Source: CADCWK01 sp965218235 (lineage in GTDB: Bacteria > Chloroflexota > Chloroflexia > Thermomicrobiales > UBA6265). From it: a stretch of 64,000 nucleotides of DNA. Shown piece after piece: positions 18,130 to 26,958 of this stretch. The first letter of the stretch is position 1. Each line of letters begins with the position of its first letter. Below the pieces are notes generated by a model. That model saw nothing but the letters and a program-made list of their open reading frames with translations. It was not told the DNA's origin and searched no databases. The stretch is from contig OZ244595.1 of the NCBI GenBank assembly GCA_965218235.1, positions 620,001 to 684,000 on the forward strand, in the 5' to 3' direction. The position numbers were made by a program, and so were the translations under genes.

Positions 18130-18723
18130 ATGGGAAACAGGACCGGACCGGTCGCGACGACGATCGCGGCGATGGGCCAGCGGGCCCGGACGATCATGCT
18201 GCTGGTGGCGATCTTCGTCGCCGGAGCGGGCAGCGCCTCATTCCTCCAGGCGGACGCCGCCCAGGGACCGGCACCAGTCGGCGCCCAGGCCACGCCGGAG
18301 ATCGGCGCCACGCCGCAAGTGCAACCGCCGGTCGTCGGAACGCCCGGCGCCGCGAACCCCTGCGATGCTCTCGCACCGGGGACCGGCGCCGAGCCGTGGG
18401 TCCAGACCGAGCTCTACTTCGGCCGGGGGACGGTCGATACCGACAGCGGGATCACCGACGAGCAGTGGGGCGACTTCCTCGATGCCGAGGTGACGCCGCG
18501 CTTCCCGGACGGCCTGACGGTGCTGGACGGCTACGGCCAGTTTCTCAACGCCTCGGGCGTGATCGCCCAGGAGGACAGCACCGTGCTGATCATCCTCGCC
18601 CCGCTGGACCCGACCGGGGAGACCAGCGCCGCGGTGGATGAGATCCGTGAGGCCTACAAGGCGGAGTTCGACCAGGAGTCCGTCCTCCGGACCGACACCT
18701 ATCCGGTCTGCACCGCCTTCTAG
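18130..18723 (+). CDS. exported DUF3574-domain protein
   Basis: The protein has 197 residues. Residues 20-45 form a signal or anchor segment (TIMLLVAIFVAGAGSASF), followed by an Ala/Thr/Pro linker (AQATPEIGATPQVQPP). The C-terminal 110 residues match DUF3574: TELYFGRG, ITDEQWGDFLDAEVTPRFPD, GLTVLDGYGQ and EDSTVLIIL. The biochemical role of DUF3574 is unknown. The gene is followed by a strong 19-bp inverted repeat, so it is probably monocistronic. Confidence 0.85.
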   Translation: MGNRTGPVATTIAAMGQRARTIMLLVAIFVAGAGSASFLQADAAQGPAPVGAQATPEIGATPQVQPPVVGTPGAANPCDALAPGTGAEPWVQTELYFGRGTVDTDSGITDEQWGDFLDAEVTPRFPDGLTVLDGYGQFLNASGVIAQEDSTVLIILAPLDPTGETSAAVDEIREAYKAEFDQESVLRTDTYPVCTAF

Positions 18724-18771
18724 AGCGGGCGCAGTCCGAGGTCCGCCTGGTCGGACAGCCAACCGACAGCG

Positions 18772-18833
18772 GGCACGGCGATGCCCCGGCTCCCCATGGA
18801 CCACCGTGGACGGGGCCGGGGCATCGCCGTGCC
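18772..18833. terminator. 19-bp perfect inverted repeat, terminator-like
   Basis: GGCACGGCGATGCCCCGGC (18772-18790) pairs perfectly with 18815-18833 across a 24-base loop. It lies 49 bases after the DUF3574 stop. No T tract follows, but two direct copies of CCTGAACTCCTC do. It could stop transcription or be a palindromic repeat element. Confidence 0.5.
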
Positions 18834-19113
18834 TGAACTCCTCCCTGAACTCCTCAGGGAAGGGGCCCTTATGTCTGCGGGGTGATGCCGCTCGATCGAC
18901 GGGGCAGCGCCCCGGAAAAGCGAGGCATTCTCGATGACATCCGATCGGGCTGACCCGAATGTCATGGACGGGTGTTGACAAAACAGGACCCGTTTCGGAT
19001 GATGCCGTCGTTCTCTCGGCACGATGAAAAGAGCATGCGGGTACGAAGGCGTGCGCGTTTCTCCGTTCGGCAGATTCGACACCGTTTGGTGCAGCGACGG
19101 AAGGCTGTTCGAG

Positions 19114-21939
19114 ATGAGCGAGCGTCAGGCGGTCCGCGATGGGATGGCATCCTGTGCCAAGCCGTATCGCGACGCGGATTCGGGCCGGGATCGCCGGACC
19201 GTTGGGCACCTCGTCCTCGCCCTGACGCTCAGTCTGGTGCTGGTCGCCGCACTACTGCCGCCAGGGGGGACGCCTGGTTCGAGCCGGTCTTTAGCACCAG
19301 GCGGCGCGAGCGCTCAGACCGATGCGCCGGTCGTCTGTATCCTCAATCTGTTCGTCGTCGATGGTGCGGATGTGCCGGCTAGTCCGGTCGTGGGCGCCAC
19401 GTTCGAGCTCAGTTATGCCGATGGGCAATACCCGTATCCATTCCAGACGGACGCCAATGGACTCGCCCGGTTCGAAATCAGGGACTTCCCCGTCGCGAAC
19501 GGCACCTTGCTCAAGGTGGCGCAGGTCGCGACACCGGATGGCCACGCGTTGAGCGACCCGCCATTCAGCCTGGTGTTTTCGGCACAGAGTGCACCGAGTG
19601 AGTCGTGCCGGTTTACGACCACCATCGTCAACCCGGTGCCCGGTGCGGAACCGACGGCCACCGTCGAACCAACCGCCACCTCGACTCCCGACCCAACGGC
19701 GACCACCGAACCGACCGCGACTCCGACCGCGACACTTGAACCGACCCAGACGCCGACGGTCGCGCCGACCGCGACATCTGAATCGACCCCGACCCCAACG
19801 GTCGTGCCGACCCTGACCGCGACAGCGACCGCGACAGCGGAGCCGACCGCAACCGCGACGATGCAGCCCACGGCGACCGCGACGCCGGTGCCGACCGCAA
19901 CCGCGACGACGCAGCCCACGCCAACGGCCACGGTGACTCTCGAACCGACCGCGACCGCGACGACGCAGCCCACGCCAACGGCTACTCCGGAGCCGACTCA
20001 GACTGCCACGGCAACGATCGAACCCACCGCAACCGCGACACCAGAGCCAACGGCCACGGCCCAGCCGACGAATACGGCCACGGCCCAGCCGACGAATACG
20101 GCGACCGTCGAGCCGACCAGCACCGCGACCGTCGAGCCGACCACCGAACCGACCGCCACGGCAACCGCGACTACCGAGCCAACCGCCACGGCGGAACCGA
20201 CGGCCACGGCACCCATCGAGCCGACGAGTACGGCAACGGCCACTGCTACGCAAACAGTCGCACCGGAGCCAACAGCGACCGCGACGGCCGAACCGACCGC
20301 CACCGCGACGACAGAGTCGACCGCCACCGCCACCGCCACCGCCACCGCCACCGCGACGACAGAGTCGACCGCCACCGCCACCGCCACCGCCACCGTCGAG
20401 CCGACCGACACGGCGACCACCGAACCGACCGCCACAGTGGAATCGACGGTGACGGCACCCATCGAGCCGACGAAGACCGCAACGCCGGAACCGACTGCGA
20501 CGGCCGATGCCACGGCTACTCCGGAGGCGACCTCGACACCAGCGCCAACTGCCACGGTCGAACCAACGGCGTCGATAACCGCGACGGCGCCGTCGACGGT
20601 CGAGCCGACCCAGACGGCGACGTTGGAGCCGACGGCCGTGCCCTCCGCGACGGCGACGCGGGAATCCACAGCAACGGCAACGGCTGAGCCGGCGAACACG
20701 GCAACCGCCACCCCGGCGAACACGGCCACCGCCACGGAAACAGCCACGGCGCAACCAACAGCGACTCCGACCGCCGAACCAATCGTCACGGCGACTCCAA
20801 CCAATACCGCGACCGCGGAGCCAACCGCCACGTCCAGCGCGACATCAGAGCCAGCCGCGACATCGACCGCGCCGACCGCGCCGACGGCAACGACGACATC
20901 TGAGCCGACCGCTACCTCGACCCCCCTCACCGAGCCGACTGGGATCCCAAGTCCGACAGGCACCACAACCGCGACTGTGGAGCCAACGGCGACCGCTACC
21001 TCTGGGCCAATCAGTACCGCGGCGACAGAACCAACGGCCACGGCCACGGCCACGGCGACCGTCGAGCCGATGGCGACCGCAACCGTGGAGCCCTCGGCTA
21101 CGGCGACCATTCAGGTCACCGCGGTGACAACGGCTGAGCCAACGGCCACGGCGACCGCTGAACCGACGAGTGCTCCCACGCTCGCGCCGACCGCAACCAT
21201 CCAGGCGACGCTGACCACCCAGCCCACGCCGACCGCGCCAACACCCGACCGCCAGCCCAGCGCGACCCCGGCCGCACCTCCGACCGCGACCGCCAGCATC
21301 CAGCCAACCGGTACGGCGCCCACGATCGATCGCCCAGCTGGTGCGACGGCGCCACCCCGGGCCGCCGCCGCGACGGTTCGACCATCGAGCTCATCGGCCG
21401 CATCACCATCCAGTCCGGCTTCAACCCGCCGCCCCGTCACGGGTTTCGCATCGGTCCCGCCGACCGCGACCCCGCGGCTGCCCCGCGACACCCGGGCCGC
21501 TCGGGGGCCGGTCATCACCGCCGCCAGCCCACCGCTCGATCCCGCCCTGGTCCGGATCCAGGTTCTGGCCTGCCCGGAGATCGCCGGTCACCCCTACGGC
21601 TTTGCCCTCTCCGACGACCTGAACATCGCCACGCTGAACCCGCCAGCGTCCGGATGTCGGGCCGCGCTGCCAGACGAGGTCGCGGTCCGGGCCGAGGCCA
21701 GCACCGCCGACGGGATGCCGGCGATGGTGTCGACCAACCGCGGCGACGCCGGGACGATTACCGTCGACCTGCCACCCGGCGCGGAGCGGACCGTCCGGCT
21801 GACGACGATGTCCGCGACCAGCGATGCCGCGATCGCGATCTCCCTGCCGCCTGGCCAGACCCGCTCCCTGACCCTGATCGTCCCGGCGCTGGACTTCGCC
21901 GGAGATCAGGCATCCGCCAGCGCGAACCCGACCGGCTGA
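19114..21939 (+). CDS. giant surface protein with PTAT/EPTA repeats
   Basis: A 941-residue exported protein. A hydrophobic signal or anchor (VGHLVLALTLSLVLVAALL) lies near residues 30-50. A Cna-B/SpaA-like beta domain covers about residues 70-165 (VVGATFELSYADGQ, TDANGLARFEI). About 550 residues (179 to about 735) of degenerate Glu-Pro-Thr-Ala-Thr repeats follow. The C-terminal domain begins at VRIQVLACPEIAGHPYG (about residue 810). I chose ATG 19114 because GGAAGG sits 9 bases upstream; an ATG at 19024 is in frame. The repeats resemble a rigid, possibly glycosylated stalk carrying a domain away from the cell. Confidence 0.8.
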   Translation: MSERQAVRDGMASCAKPYRDADSGRDRRTVGHLVLALTLSLVLVAALLPPGGTPGSSRSLAPGGASAQTDAPVVCILNLFVVDGADVPASPVVGATFELSYADGQYPYPFQTDANGLARFEIRDFPVANGTLLKVAQVATPDGHALSDPPFSLVFSAQSAPSESCRFTTTIVNPVPGAEPTATVEPTATSTPDPTATTEPTATPTATLEPTQTPTVAPTATSESTPTPTVVPTLTATATATAEPTATATMQPTATATPVPTATATTQPTPTATVTLEPTATATTQPTPTATPEPTQTATATIEPTATATPEPTATAQPTNTATAQPTNTATVEPTSTATVEPTTEPTATATATTEPTATAEPTATAPIEPTSTATATATQTVAPEPTATATAEPTATATTESTATATATATATATTESTATATATATVEPTDTATTEPTATVESTVTAPIEPTKTATPEPTATADATATPEATSTPAPTATVEPTASITATAPSTVEPTQTATLEPTAVPSATATRESTATATAEPANTATATPANTATATETATAQPTATPTAEPIVTATPTNTATAEPTATSSATSEPAATSTAPTAPTATTTSEPTATSTPLTEPTGIPSPTGTTTATVEPTATATSGPISTAATEPTATATATATVEPMATATVEPSATATIQVTAVTTAEPTATATAEPTSAPTLAPTATIQATLTTQPTPTAPTPDRQPSATPAAPPTATASIQPTGTAPTIDRPAGATAPPRAAAATVRPSSSSAASPSSPASTRRPVTGFASVPPTATPRLPRDTRAARGPVITAASPPLDPALVRIQVLACPEIAGHPYGFALSDDLNIATLNPPASGCRAALPDEVAVRAEASTADGMPAMVSTNRGDAGTITVDLPPGAERTVRLTTMSATSDAAIAISLPPGQTRSLTLIVPALDFAGDQASASANPTG
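19645..21320 (+). repeat. degenerate tandem codon repeats encoding the PTAT stalk
   Basis: About 1.7 kb built from variations of ACCGCGACGGAGCCGACC-like units. Perfect short arrays occur, such as repeated GCCACC at 20320-20400. Both strands are open over long stretches because of the composition. Such tracts are prone to length change by slippage. Confidence 0.85.
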
Positions 21940-21989
21940 ACCGGTGGCGCGGCGGAAGAGCCGATCATCGGCGCGGACCGCTCCGCCCC

Positions 21990-22017
21990 CTGGCTGGCTG
22001 GCTGGCTGGCTGGCTGG
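21990..22017 (+). repeat. (CTGG)7 microsatellite
   Basis: Seven perfect CTGG units lie 50 bases after the repeat-protein stop codon, outside coding sequence. Length variation between strains is likely but would not alter a protein. Confidence 0.9.
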
Positions 22018-22104
22018 TCGGCTCTCGCCGGCCCGCTGCTCGTCACGCTGCTGCTGGTCGTCGGTTCAGGTGTTTCCGTTGACGCTGGTCGTCGTCCGAT
22101 CATC

Positions 22105-22279
22105 CGCTCTCGCTGCGTTGGCGGTGACCGGCCGCCGCGGAGGCCATCGCCCACAGGCGAGACGGTCTCTGCCATCGAGAGGAGCGATCGAAACCCGTCT
22201 GACCCGGAGCACCAGCGCCGCTGCGGGGTCTGGCGCGGCGCGGCGCGCCAGCGAAGCAAGGCCAGCGCAGCGCGAGCCA
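22105..22279. repeat. 175-bp intergenic repeat, copy 1
   Basis: It shares with copies at 25.9 and 30.3 kb the core CGGCCGCCG..GGCCATCGCC and CAGGCGAGACGGTCT, and ends in AAGGCCAGCGCAGCGCGAG. Imperfect terminal inverted repeats (GCTCTCGCTGCG against CGCAGCGCGAGC) bound it. It lies between convergent genes. Confidence 0.6.
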
Positions 22280-22380
22280 TGTCCCGACAGGTTGGGCTGC
22301 CGCCGCGGCCAGTCCCGAAGGGCGACAGGGGTTCGCGCAAGCCCGACTTCCGGAGGGGCAACGCCTTGCGGATGACAGAT

Positions 22381-22411
22381 GACGGGCCGAGGCATTCCTG
22401 CCCGGCCCGTC
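22381..22411. terminator. 9-bp stem hairpin between convergent genes
   Basis: GACGGGCCG (22381-22389) pairs with CGGCCCGTC (22403-22411). It sits 33 bases from the stop of the minus-strand M28 peptidase and could serve both convergent transcripts. Confidence 0.45.
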
Positions 22412-22444
22412 GCCCGTTTCGTCTCGATAAGCCGAACGGTGTCG

Positions 22445-23860
22445 CTACGCCGTGCCGCCGACGAGCCCCAGCCGGTCGGCCCGCCGCAGGGGCTCGTCCA
22501 GCCCGAGGTCGGTGATCATCGTCATCATCTCCTCGCGGCTCCGGCGCCGGCCGGGGAAGGCCTCGTCGTTCGCCATCCGCAGCAGCAGTCGGGCGACGAC
22601 CGCGGCCGACATCTGCAGGCCGCGGGGCGTGCCCTTGTCGACGGTGTCGGCCTCGGTGTGGCCCCAGCCCCGCCCGACGAGGCTGGGCGAGTCGTCCTTG
22701 GAGCCCAGCGTCGCGGTCGGAACGCCGCGGATCGCCCACGGGTAGTGGTCGCTGTGTGGGCTCATCCGGTGGGTGACCGGCATGGCGTAGTGCATGTCGG
22801 ACGCTTGGCCCTGGAAGTACTCGATCAGGTCCGGCGCCCCGGTCAGCGTCAGCGCCTCCGTCCCACCACGGCCCTGGCCGGCGCCGTCGAGGTTGAGCAT
22901 GAAGCGGGTCTGGTCGGTCTCGTTCTCGTGGTCGGCGGTGTAGCCCCACGAGCCGAACAGCCCGACCTCCTCGCCGCAGAACAGCACGAACCGGATCGTC
23001 CGACCGATCGACCCGGCCGGCAGCGCCGCCAGCACCCGGGCCGCCTCCAGCGTCGTCATCGTCCCGGCGCCGTCGTCCATCGCCGCCTGCGAGATGTCGT
23101 GGCCGTCGTAGTGGCCGCCGGTGACGATGATCTCGTCCGGCCAGCGGGCGCCGATCAGGTCGCCGACGACGTTGTACGACGTGTTCTCATGGAAGGTCCC
23201 GCCGGTCGTGATCCGGAGGGTGACCGGCCCCTCGGCCCGTTTGGCCAGCCGGAGCAGGGTCGAGCCGTCCTCCCATGACGTACCGAGCCCGGCGATCCTG
23301 GCCGGCCCGCCGCCCGGCGCCGCGATCGCGCCGCTGATGTGGAGCATGCCGGGGTTCTGGTTGATGTAGACCAGCGCCAGGGCGCCGGCGTCCTCGGCGA
23401 AGCGGAGCTTGTCGGTCCGGTGGCTGAGCTTCTCGGTCCGGGCGTTGACCGGGTTGGTCTCGGCCGCGGTGATCGCGATCCTGCCCCGGACGGCCTCACC
23501 CAGCCGCTCGAAGTCCTCCTGCTCGCCATTGCCGACGTCGATCATCTCGGCCGTGATGTCGACGGCTGGGCAGTATGGCAAGGCGATTACCGAGAACGAC
23601 CGCTCGGTCGGGGCGGTCATCGTCAGGCTGGCCTCGCCGCGCTCCCAGGCGCCGAAGCTGATCGGCTCCAGCCGCACGTTCTGGAGCCCGTACTCCTCCA
23701 GCCTGGCCTTGAGGAACTCGCCGCCGGCGTGCTCGCTCGGGCTGCCGGCCCAGCGGTTGCCGATCACGTCGCAGAGATGGACGAGGTTGTCCCAGGCCGC
23801 GTTGCTCGTCCAGACGTCGCCCAGCAGTTGCCGCTCCAGGCGTCTGATGTCGTCGGTCAT
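22445..23860 (-). CDS. M28-family metallopeptidase (aminopeptidase)
   Basis: A 471-residue zinc aminopeptidase-like protein without signal peptide. An N-terminal PA-type domain insertion (ALALVYINQNPGMLHISGAI) precedes the M28 catalytic core: VTGGHYDGHDISQAAMDDGAG (His and Asp ligands), CGEEVGLFGSWGY (catalytic Glu pair), MLNLDGAG (Asp) and GWGHTEADTVDK (His). The ATG at 23860 follows GAGGAGC by 8 bases. It stands alone. The substrate is probably peptides taken up from outside, by analogy with the family. Confidence 0.88.
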   Translation of the reverse strand: MTDDIRRLERQLLGDVWTSNAAWDNLVHLCDVIGNRWAGSPSEHAGGEFLKARLEEYGLQNVRLEPISFGAWERGEASLTMTAPTERSFSVIALPYCPAVDITAEMIDVGNGEQEDFERLGEAVRGRIAITAAETNPVNARTEKLSHRTDKLRFAEDAGALALVYINQNPGMLHISGAIAAPGGGPARIAGLGTSWEDGSTLLRLAKRAEGPVTLRITTGGTFHENTSYNVVGDLIGARWPDEIIVTGGHYDGHDISQAAMDDGAGTMTTLEAARVLAALPAGSIGRTIRFVLFCGEEVGLFGSWGYTADHENETDQTRFMLNLDGAGQGRGGTEALTLTGAPDLIEYFQGQASDMHYAMPVTHRMSPHSDHYPWAIRGVPTATLGSKDDSPSLVGRGWGHTEADTVDKGTPRGLQMSAAVVARLLLRMANDEAFPGRRRSREEMMTMITDLGLDEPLRRADRLGLVGGTA

Positions 23861-24080
23861 GGTGATGTGCTCCTCGCGCGTCGGGCCGCTTCCCCGGGCG
23901 TCCATTCCGGGTCGGCCCACCATTCGGTCAGGAGAGCATCGTAGCAAGCCGGTCGAAGTCATGGAATCCGGTCACAAACGAGCGACATATCCCTTCATCC
24001 AGTTGGACGGTGTCGACTGAGACTGGGTGGCTCAGGAGGCGATGTCCGCCGTTGGAGCCATTGCCATCACCACGCCCGTG

Positions 24081-25337
24081 TCAGGCTCGCTCTGGGATCC
24101 GCTGCGTGGCCGCCGGCCGGAGCCACGTCAGGACCAGCAAGAGCGGCAGGAGTTGGAGGCCGCCGGAGAGGATCACCACCGTCCGGGCGCCCGCGACCTC
24201 GCCGAGGCCGCCGCCGGCCAGGCTCGCGCCGAGCGTGATGATGCCGTTGGCCGTCCCGACCAGCCCGAAGACCCGTCCCCGGACCGCGTCCGCCGACCCC
24301 TTCTGAAGCAGCGTGAACAGGCCGGTCTGGATCGCGGCGGAGGCCGGGCCGATCGGGATCAGCATCAGCAGGACGAGCCCGAAGCTGTCCGAGAGCCCCA
24401 TCACCGTCACTCCGAGCCCGTAGAGCAGCAGCCCGCCGGCCAGCAACCGGGTCTCGTCGACCCGATGACTGATCGCGGCGACGAGCAGTCCGCCCAGCAG
24501 GCCCGCCACGCCCCGGAGCAGGAACGAGACGCCCATCCCCTCCGGCCCGGCCCCGATGGTGTCGATCAGGAAGGCCGGCAGCACGGCCGACAGCGGGACG
24601 TCCGCCAGCATGAACAGCCCGAACGCCGTCACCGACAGGAGCAGCAGCCGGTCTCCCCGGACGACCCGCAGCCCGTCCGCCAGCTCCCGCCAGACCGGGC
24701 CAACGACGCCCCGCGGCGAGCCGACGCGCTGCTCGCCGCGTGAGATCGTGGACTGCCCAGCGGCGGCCGGGACGCGGACGCCGATGAGCAGGACGGCCGC
24801 ACCCAGGTAGAGCAGCGCGCAGATGATCAGGATCGCCGCGAAGCCGAACTGGATCAGGACCAGCGTTCCAACCGTCGCGCCGACGATCCGGCCGAGGGTA
24901 TCGTTCAGGGCGTTGAGCGAGTTCGCCGTCCGGAGCTGGGCGCTCCCGACGAGCCGGGGCAGGACGGCGTTCTCGGCCGGCGAGAAGAACGCCATCGCGA
25001 TCGCCTGAAAGAAGATGATCGCGAATAGCAGTGCCGGCCGGACCTCGCCGAGCACCGCCAGCGGCAGCGCGGCCAGCAGCAGCCCGGCGATGACCACTGA
25101 GCTCGTCGCCATGACGCGGCGGCGGTCCCAGCGGTCGACCAGGACGCCGGCGACCGGGCCGATCAGGATGCCCGGCAGCGAGGCGAAGACAGGGATCAGC
25201 CCGGTCGCGAAGGGCGACCCGGTCAGCTCGAAGACGTGGATCAGCATCGCGACGTGGAGCGACCACATCGCGAGCTGGAACGACAGGCCGGCCGACCAGA
25301 AGCGGACGAACGGCCGGTTGGACAGAATGGGCCTCAT
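24081..25337 (-). CDS. MFS exporter of the MFS_3/EntS-like group
   Basis: A 418-residue, 12-TM major facilitator. The N-terminal motif A-like loop is VDRWDRRRVM, and the sequence PVFASLPGILIGPVAGVLVD is typical of the MFS_3 subfamily that exports siderophores, macrolides or other small molecules. ATG 25337 is preceded by GGGAG. The long 5' region contains repeats but no obvious regulator. The substrate cannot be predicted. Confidence 0.88.
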   Translation of the reverse strand: MRPILSNRPFVRFWSAGLSFQLAMWSLHVAMLIHVFELTGSPFATGLIPVFASLPGILIGPVAGVLVDRWDRRRVMATSSVVIAGLLLAALPLAVLGEVRPALLFAIIFFQAIAMAFFSPAENAVLPRLVGSAQLRTANSLNALNDTLGRIVGATVGTLVLIQFGFAAILIICALLYLGAAVLLIGVRVPAAAGQSTISRGEQRVGSPRGVVGPVWRELADGLRVVRGDRLLLLSVTAFGLFMLADVPLSAVLPAFLIDTIGAGPEGMGVSFLLRGVAGLLGGLLVAAISHRVDETRLLAGGLLLYGLGVTVMGLSDSFGLVLLMLIPIGPASAAIQTGLFTLLQKGSADAVRGRVFGLVGTANGIITLGASLAGGGLGEVAGARTVVILSGGLQLLPLLLVLTWLRPAATQRIPERA

Positions 25338-25755
25338 GCGGACTCCCGGAGCGAGCTGGGTCGGCGCGGACGGCGGCAACTGGCGTCTCTCGGGGCATGG
25401 GCAGGGACGCGGCGATCCGCGGCGGCGCGCCGATGCGCCGGGCCGGGGTCACCGCCGCGACGGCAACCGGTGCGGTGGGTGGATCGGGATGGTGATGTCG
25501 CCGCCCGGAGGGGCGGGGCGGTCTGGCGACCGGCCCCGGCGTCTCCCTATGCCCCGGCGGCGGCCCGGCCGGGAGAGGGCAGTGCGTCAGGATCGTCGTC
25601 GCGCACGACCAATCCTGGGGTTCGTATTCCGGAACGATCGGGCGATGCCCGGCGGCGGATCGGGTGAGCGGACACGATCGGAGCGCCGCCACTGGCGACT
25701 CCCTCCCGCATCCATCTCCCGTTGTCCCGCCGCCAGATCATCGCCCGTCGTCCCT

Positions 25756-25797
25756 TTTGGCCCCGGCCGGTCTCCGTTTGGCCCCGGCCGGTCTCCG
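25756..25797 (+). repeat. 21-bp perfect tandem duplication
   Basis: TTTGGCCCCGGCCGGTCTCC plus G occurs at 25756-25776 and again at 25777-25797 without a mismatch. It is intergenic. Confidence 0.95.
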
Positions 25798-25887
25798 TGT
25801 CACCGGACCGGGAGCCGTCTGATGACGACCATCCTACACCGGCGGCGGTCACTATGGAGACATGGGCCAACATCGGTTGCGGCCGTC

Positions 25888-26066
25888 CGTAGGGGCGACG
25901 CTTGCGAGCCCGGCCGCCACAGCGGCCTTCGTCGCCAGGTGAGACCGGCTCTGCCACCAACGCGCCACTCGAACCGGTTGAGCTTGACCGGGGGCGCTGC
26001 GCGGTATGGCGCCTGACGGCGCGGCAGCGCAGCGACCAAGGCCAGCGAAGCGAGAGCCATGTCCCG
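25888..26066. repeat. 175-bp intergenic repeat, copy 2
   Basis: It shares CCCGGCCGCC..CGGCCTTCGTCGCC and GGTGAGACCGGCTCTGCC with the other copies. With copy 3 it shares GCGCGGTATGGCGCCTGACG (one-base variants). With copy 1 it shares AAGGCCAGCGAAGCGAGAG followed by CCATGTCCCGAC. It lies about 95 bases upstream of the SDR start. Confidence 0.6.
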
Positions 26067-26159
26067 ACGGATCGGGCCGTCGCTCATCGGTGGCGGGGTT
26101 CCTGCCGAACCTGCTCTCAGGGTCGGCAGGAGTCTGCGTGAGCGCGACTGGGGAATGTC

Positions 26160-26930
26160 ATGATTCGATCGTACGTGGTGACGGGCGGTGGGGGCGGGAT
26201 CGGCCGGGCGATCGTCGAGCGGCTGCTCCGGGACGGCGACACCGTCGTCGCGATCGATACCCATCCGAACGCACTCCGCTGGGTCGCTGGGCACCCGGCC
26301 GGGGACCGGATCATCGCCGTCGCCGGGGACGCGACCGATGAGCGCGTCGCGATCGCGGCGGCCGACCGGGCCGAGACGGCCGCCCCGCTGGTCGGCTGGG
26401 TCAACTGCGCCGCGGTCTTCCGGGACGCCGCCATTCACGACACCGCGACCAGCGATCTGATGGCAGCCATCTCGGTCAACATCGAGCTGGCGGTCGTCGG
26501 CTGCGCCGTCGCTGTCCGCCACTTCCTCGCCACGGGGATCGCCGGCACGATCGTCAACGTCTCTTCGCATCAGGCCCAGCGGGCCGTCCCCGGCTCCCTG
26601 CCGTACTCGACCGCCAAGGCCGCCGTCGAGGGCCTCACCCGCGCCCTCGCCGTCGACTACGGCGTGAATGGGATCCGCGTCAATGCCGTCGCGCTCGGCA
26701 CCATCACGACCCGGCGCTACGAAGACGACATCCGGCGGCTCGGGCCGGAGGCCGGCGAGCGGATCGACCGGGGGACGAGACAGCTCCACGCCCTGGAACG
26801 GGTCGGGCGGCCCGAGGAGGTCGCCGATGTCGTCGCGTTCCTGCTCTCCACCGACGCCAGCTTCATCTCTGGAGCGACCGTCCCCGTTGACGGCGGCCGG
26901 TTGGTCCTGGGCCGCGAGCCGCGGCCGTAG
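26160..26930 (+). CDS. short-chain dehydrogenase/reductase
   Basis: A 256-residue classical SDR. The cofactor motif is TGGGGGIG at residues 8-15. The catalytic Ser lies in NVSSHQAQ and the Tyr-Lys pair in PYSTAKAAVEG. The C-terminal VPVDGGRLVLG is also typical. A preference for NAD(H) is suggested by the Asp in VAIDTH at the end of beta 2. No operon partner is on its strand; it converges with the MocR-type regulator, 28 bases apart. Confidence 0.9.
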   Translation: MIRSYVVTGGGGGIGRAIVERLLRDGDTVVAIDTHPNALRWVAGHPAGDRIIAVAGDATDERVAIAAADRAETAAPLVGWVNCAAVFRDAAIHDTATSDLMAAISVNIELAVVGCAVAVRHFLATGIAGTIVNVSSHQAQRAVPGSLPYSTAKAAVEGLTRALAVDYGVNGIRVNAVALGTITTRRYEDDIRRLGPEAGERIDRGTRQLHALERVGRPEEVADVVAFLLSTDASFISGATVPVDGGRLVLGREPRP

Positions 26931-26958
26931 TCACCTGCTGGAGAGATCCGGTACCAGC

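Larger units (their letters stand above)
25338..26159. other. 820-bp intergenic region with repeats
   Basis: Between divergent MFS and SDR genes. It holds a 21-bp tandem duplication at 25756-25797 and a copy of the 175-bp intergenic repeat at about 25888-26066. I find no supported gene here. Confidence 0.6.

Noticed and set aside
19645..21320. CRISPR array reading of the repeat region
   Set aside because: Units are short, degenerate, in one reading frame and without unique spacers; it is a coding repeat.
19291..21518. Long open frames on the minus strand across the PTAT-repeat gene
   Set aside because: They consist of Arg/Gly or Val/Ala/Gly simple sequence that mirrors the repeat composition. 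The plus strand has the signal peptide, ribosome site and folded end domains.
22445..23962. Longer minus-strand start for the M28 peptidase (from 23962)
   Set aside because: The added residues are not family-like, and GAGGAGC at proper distance marks ATG 23860.
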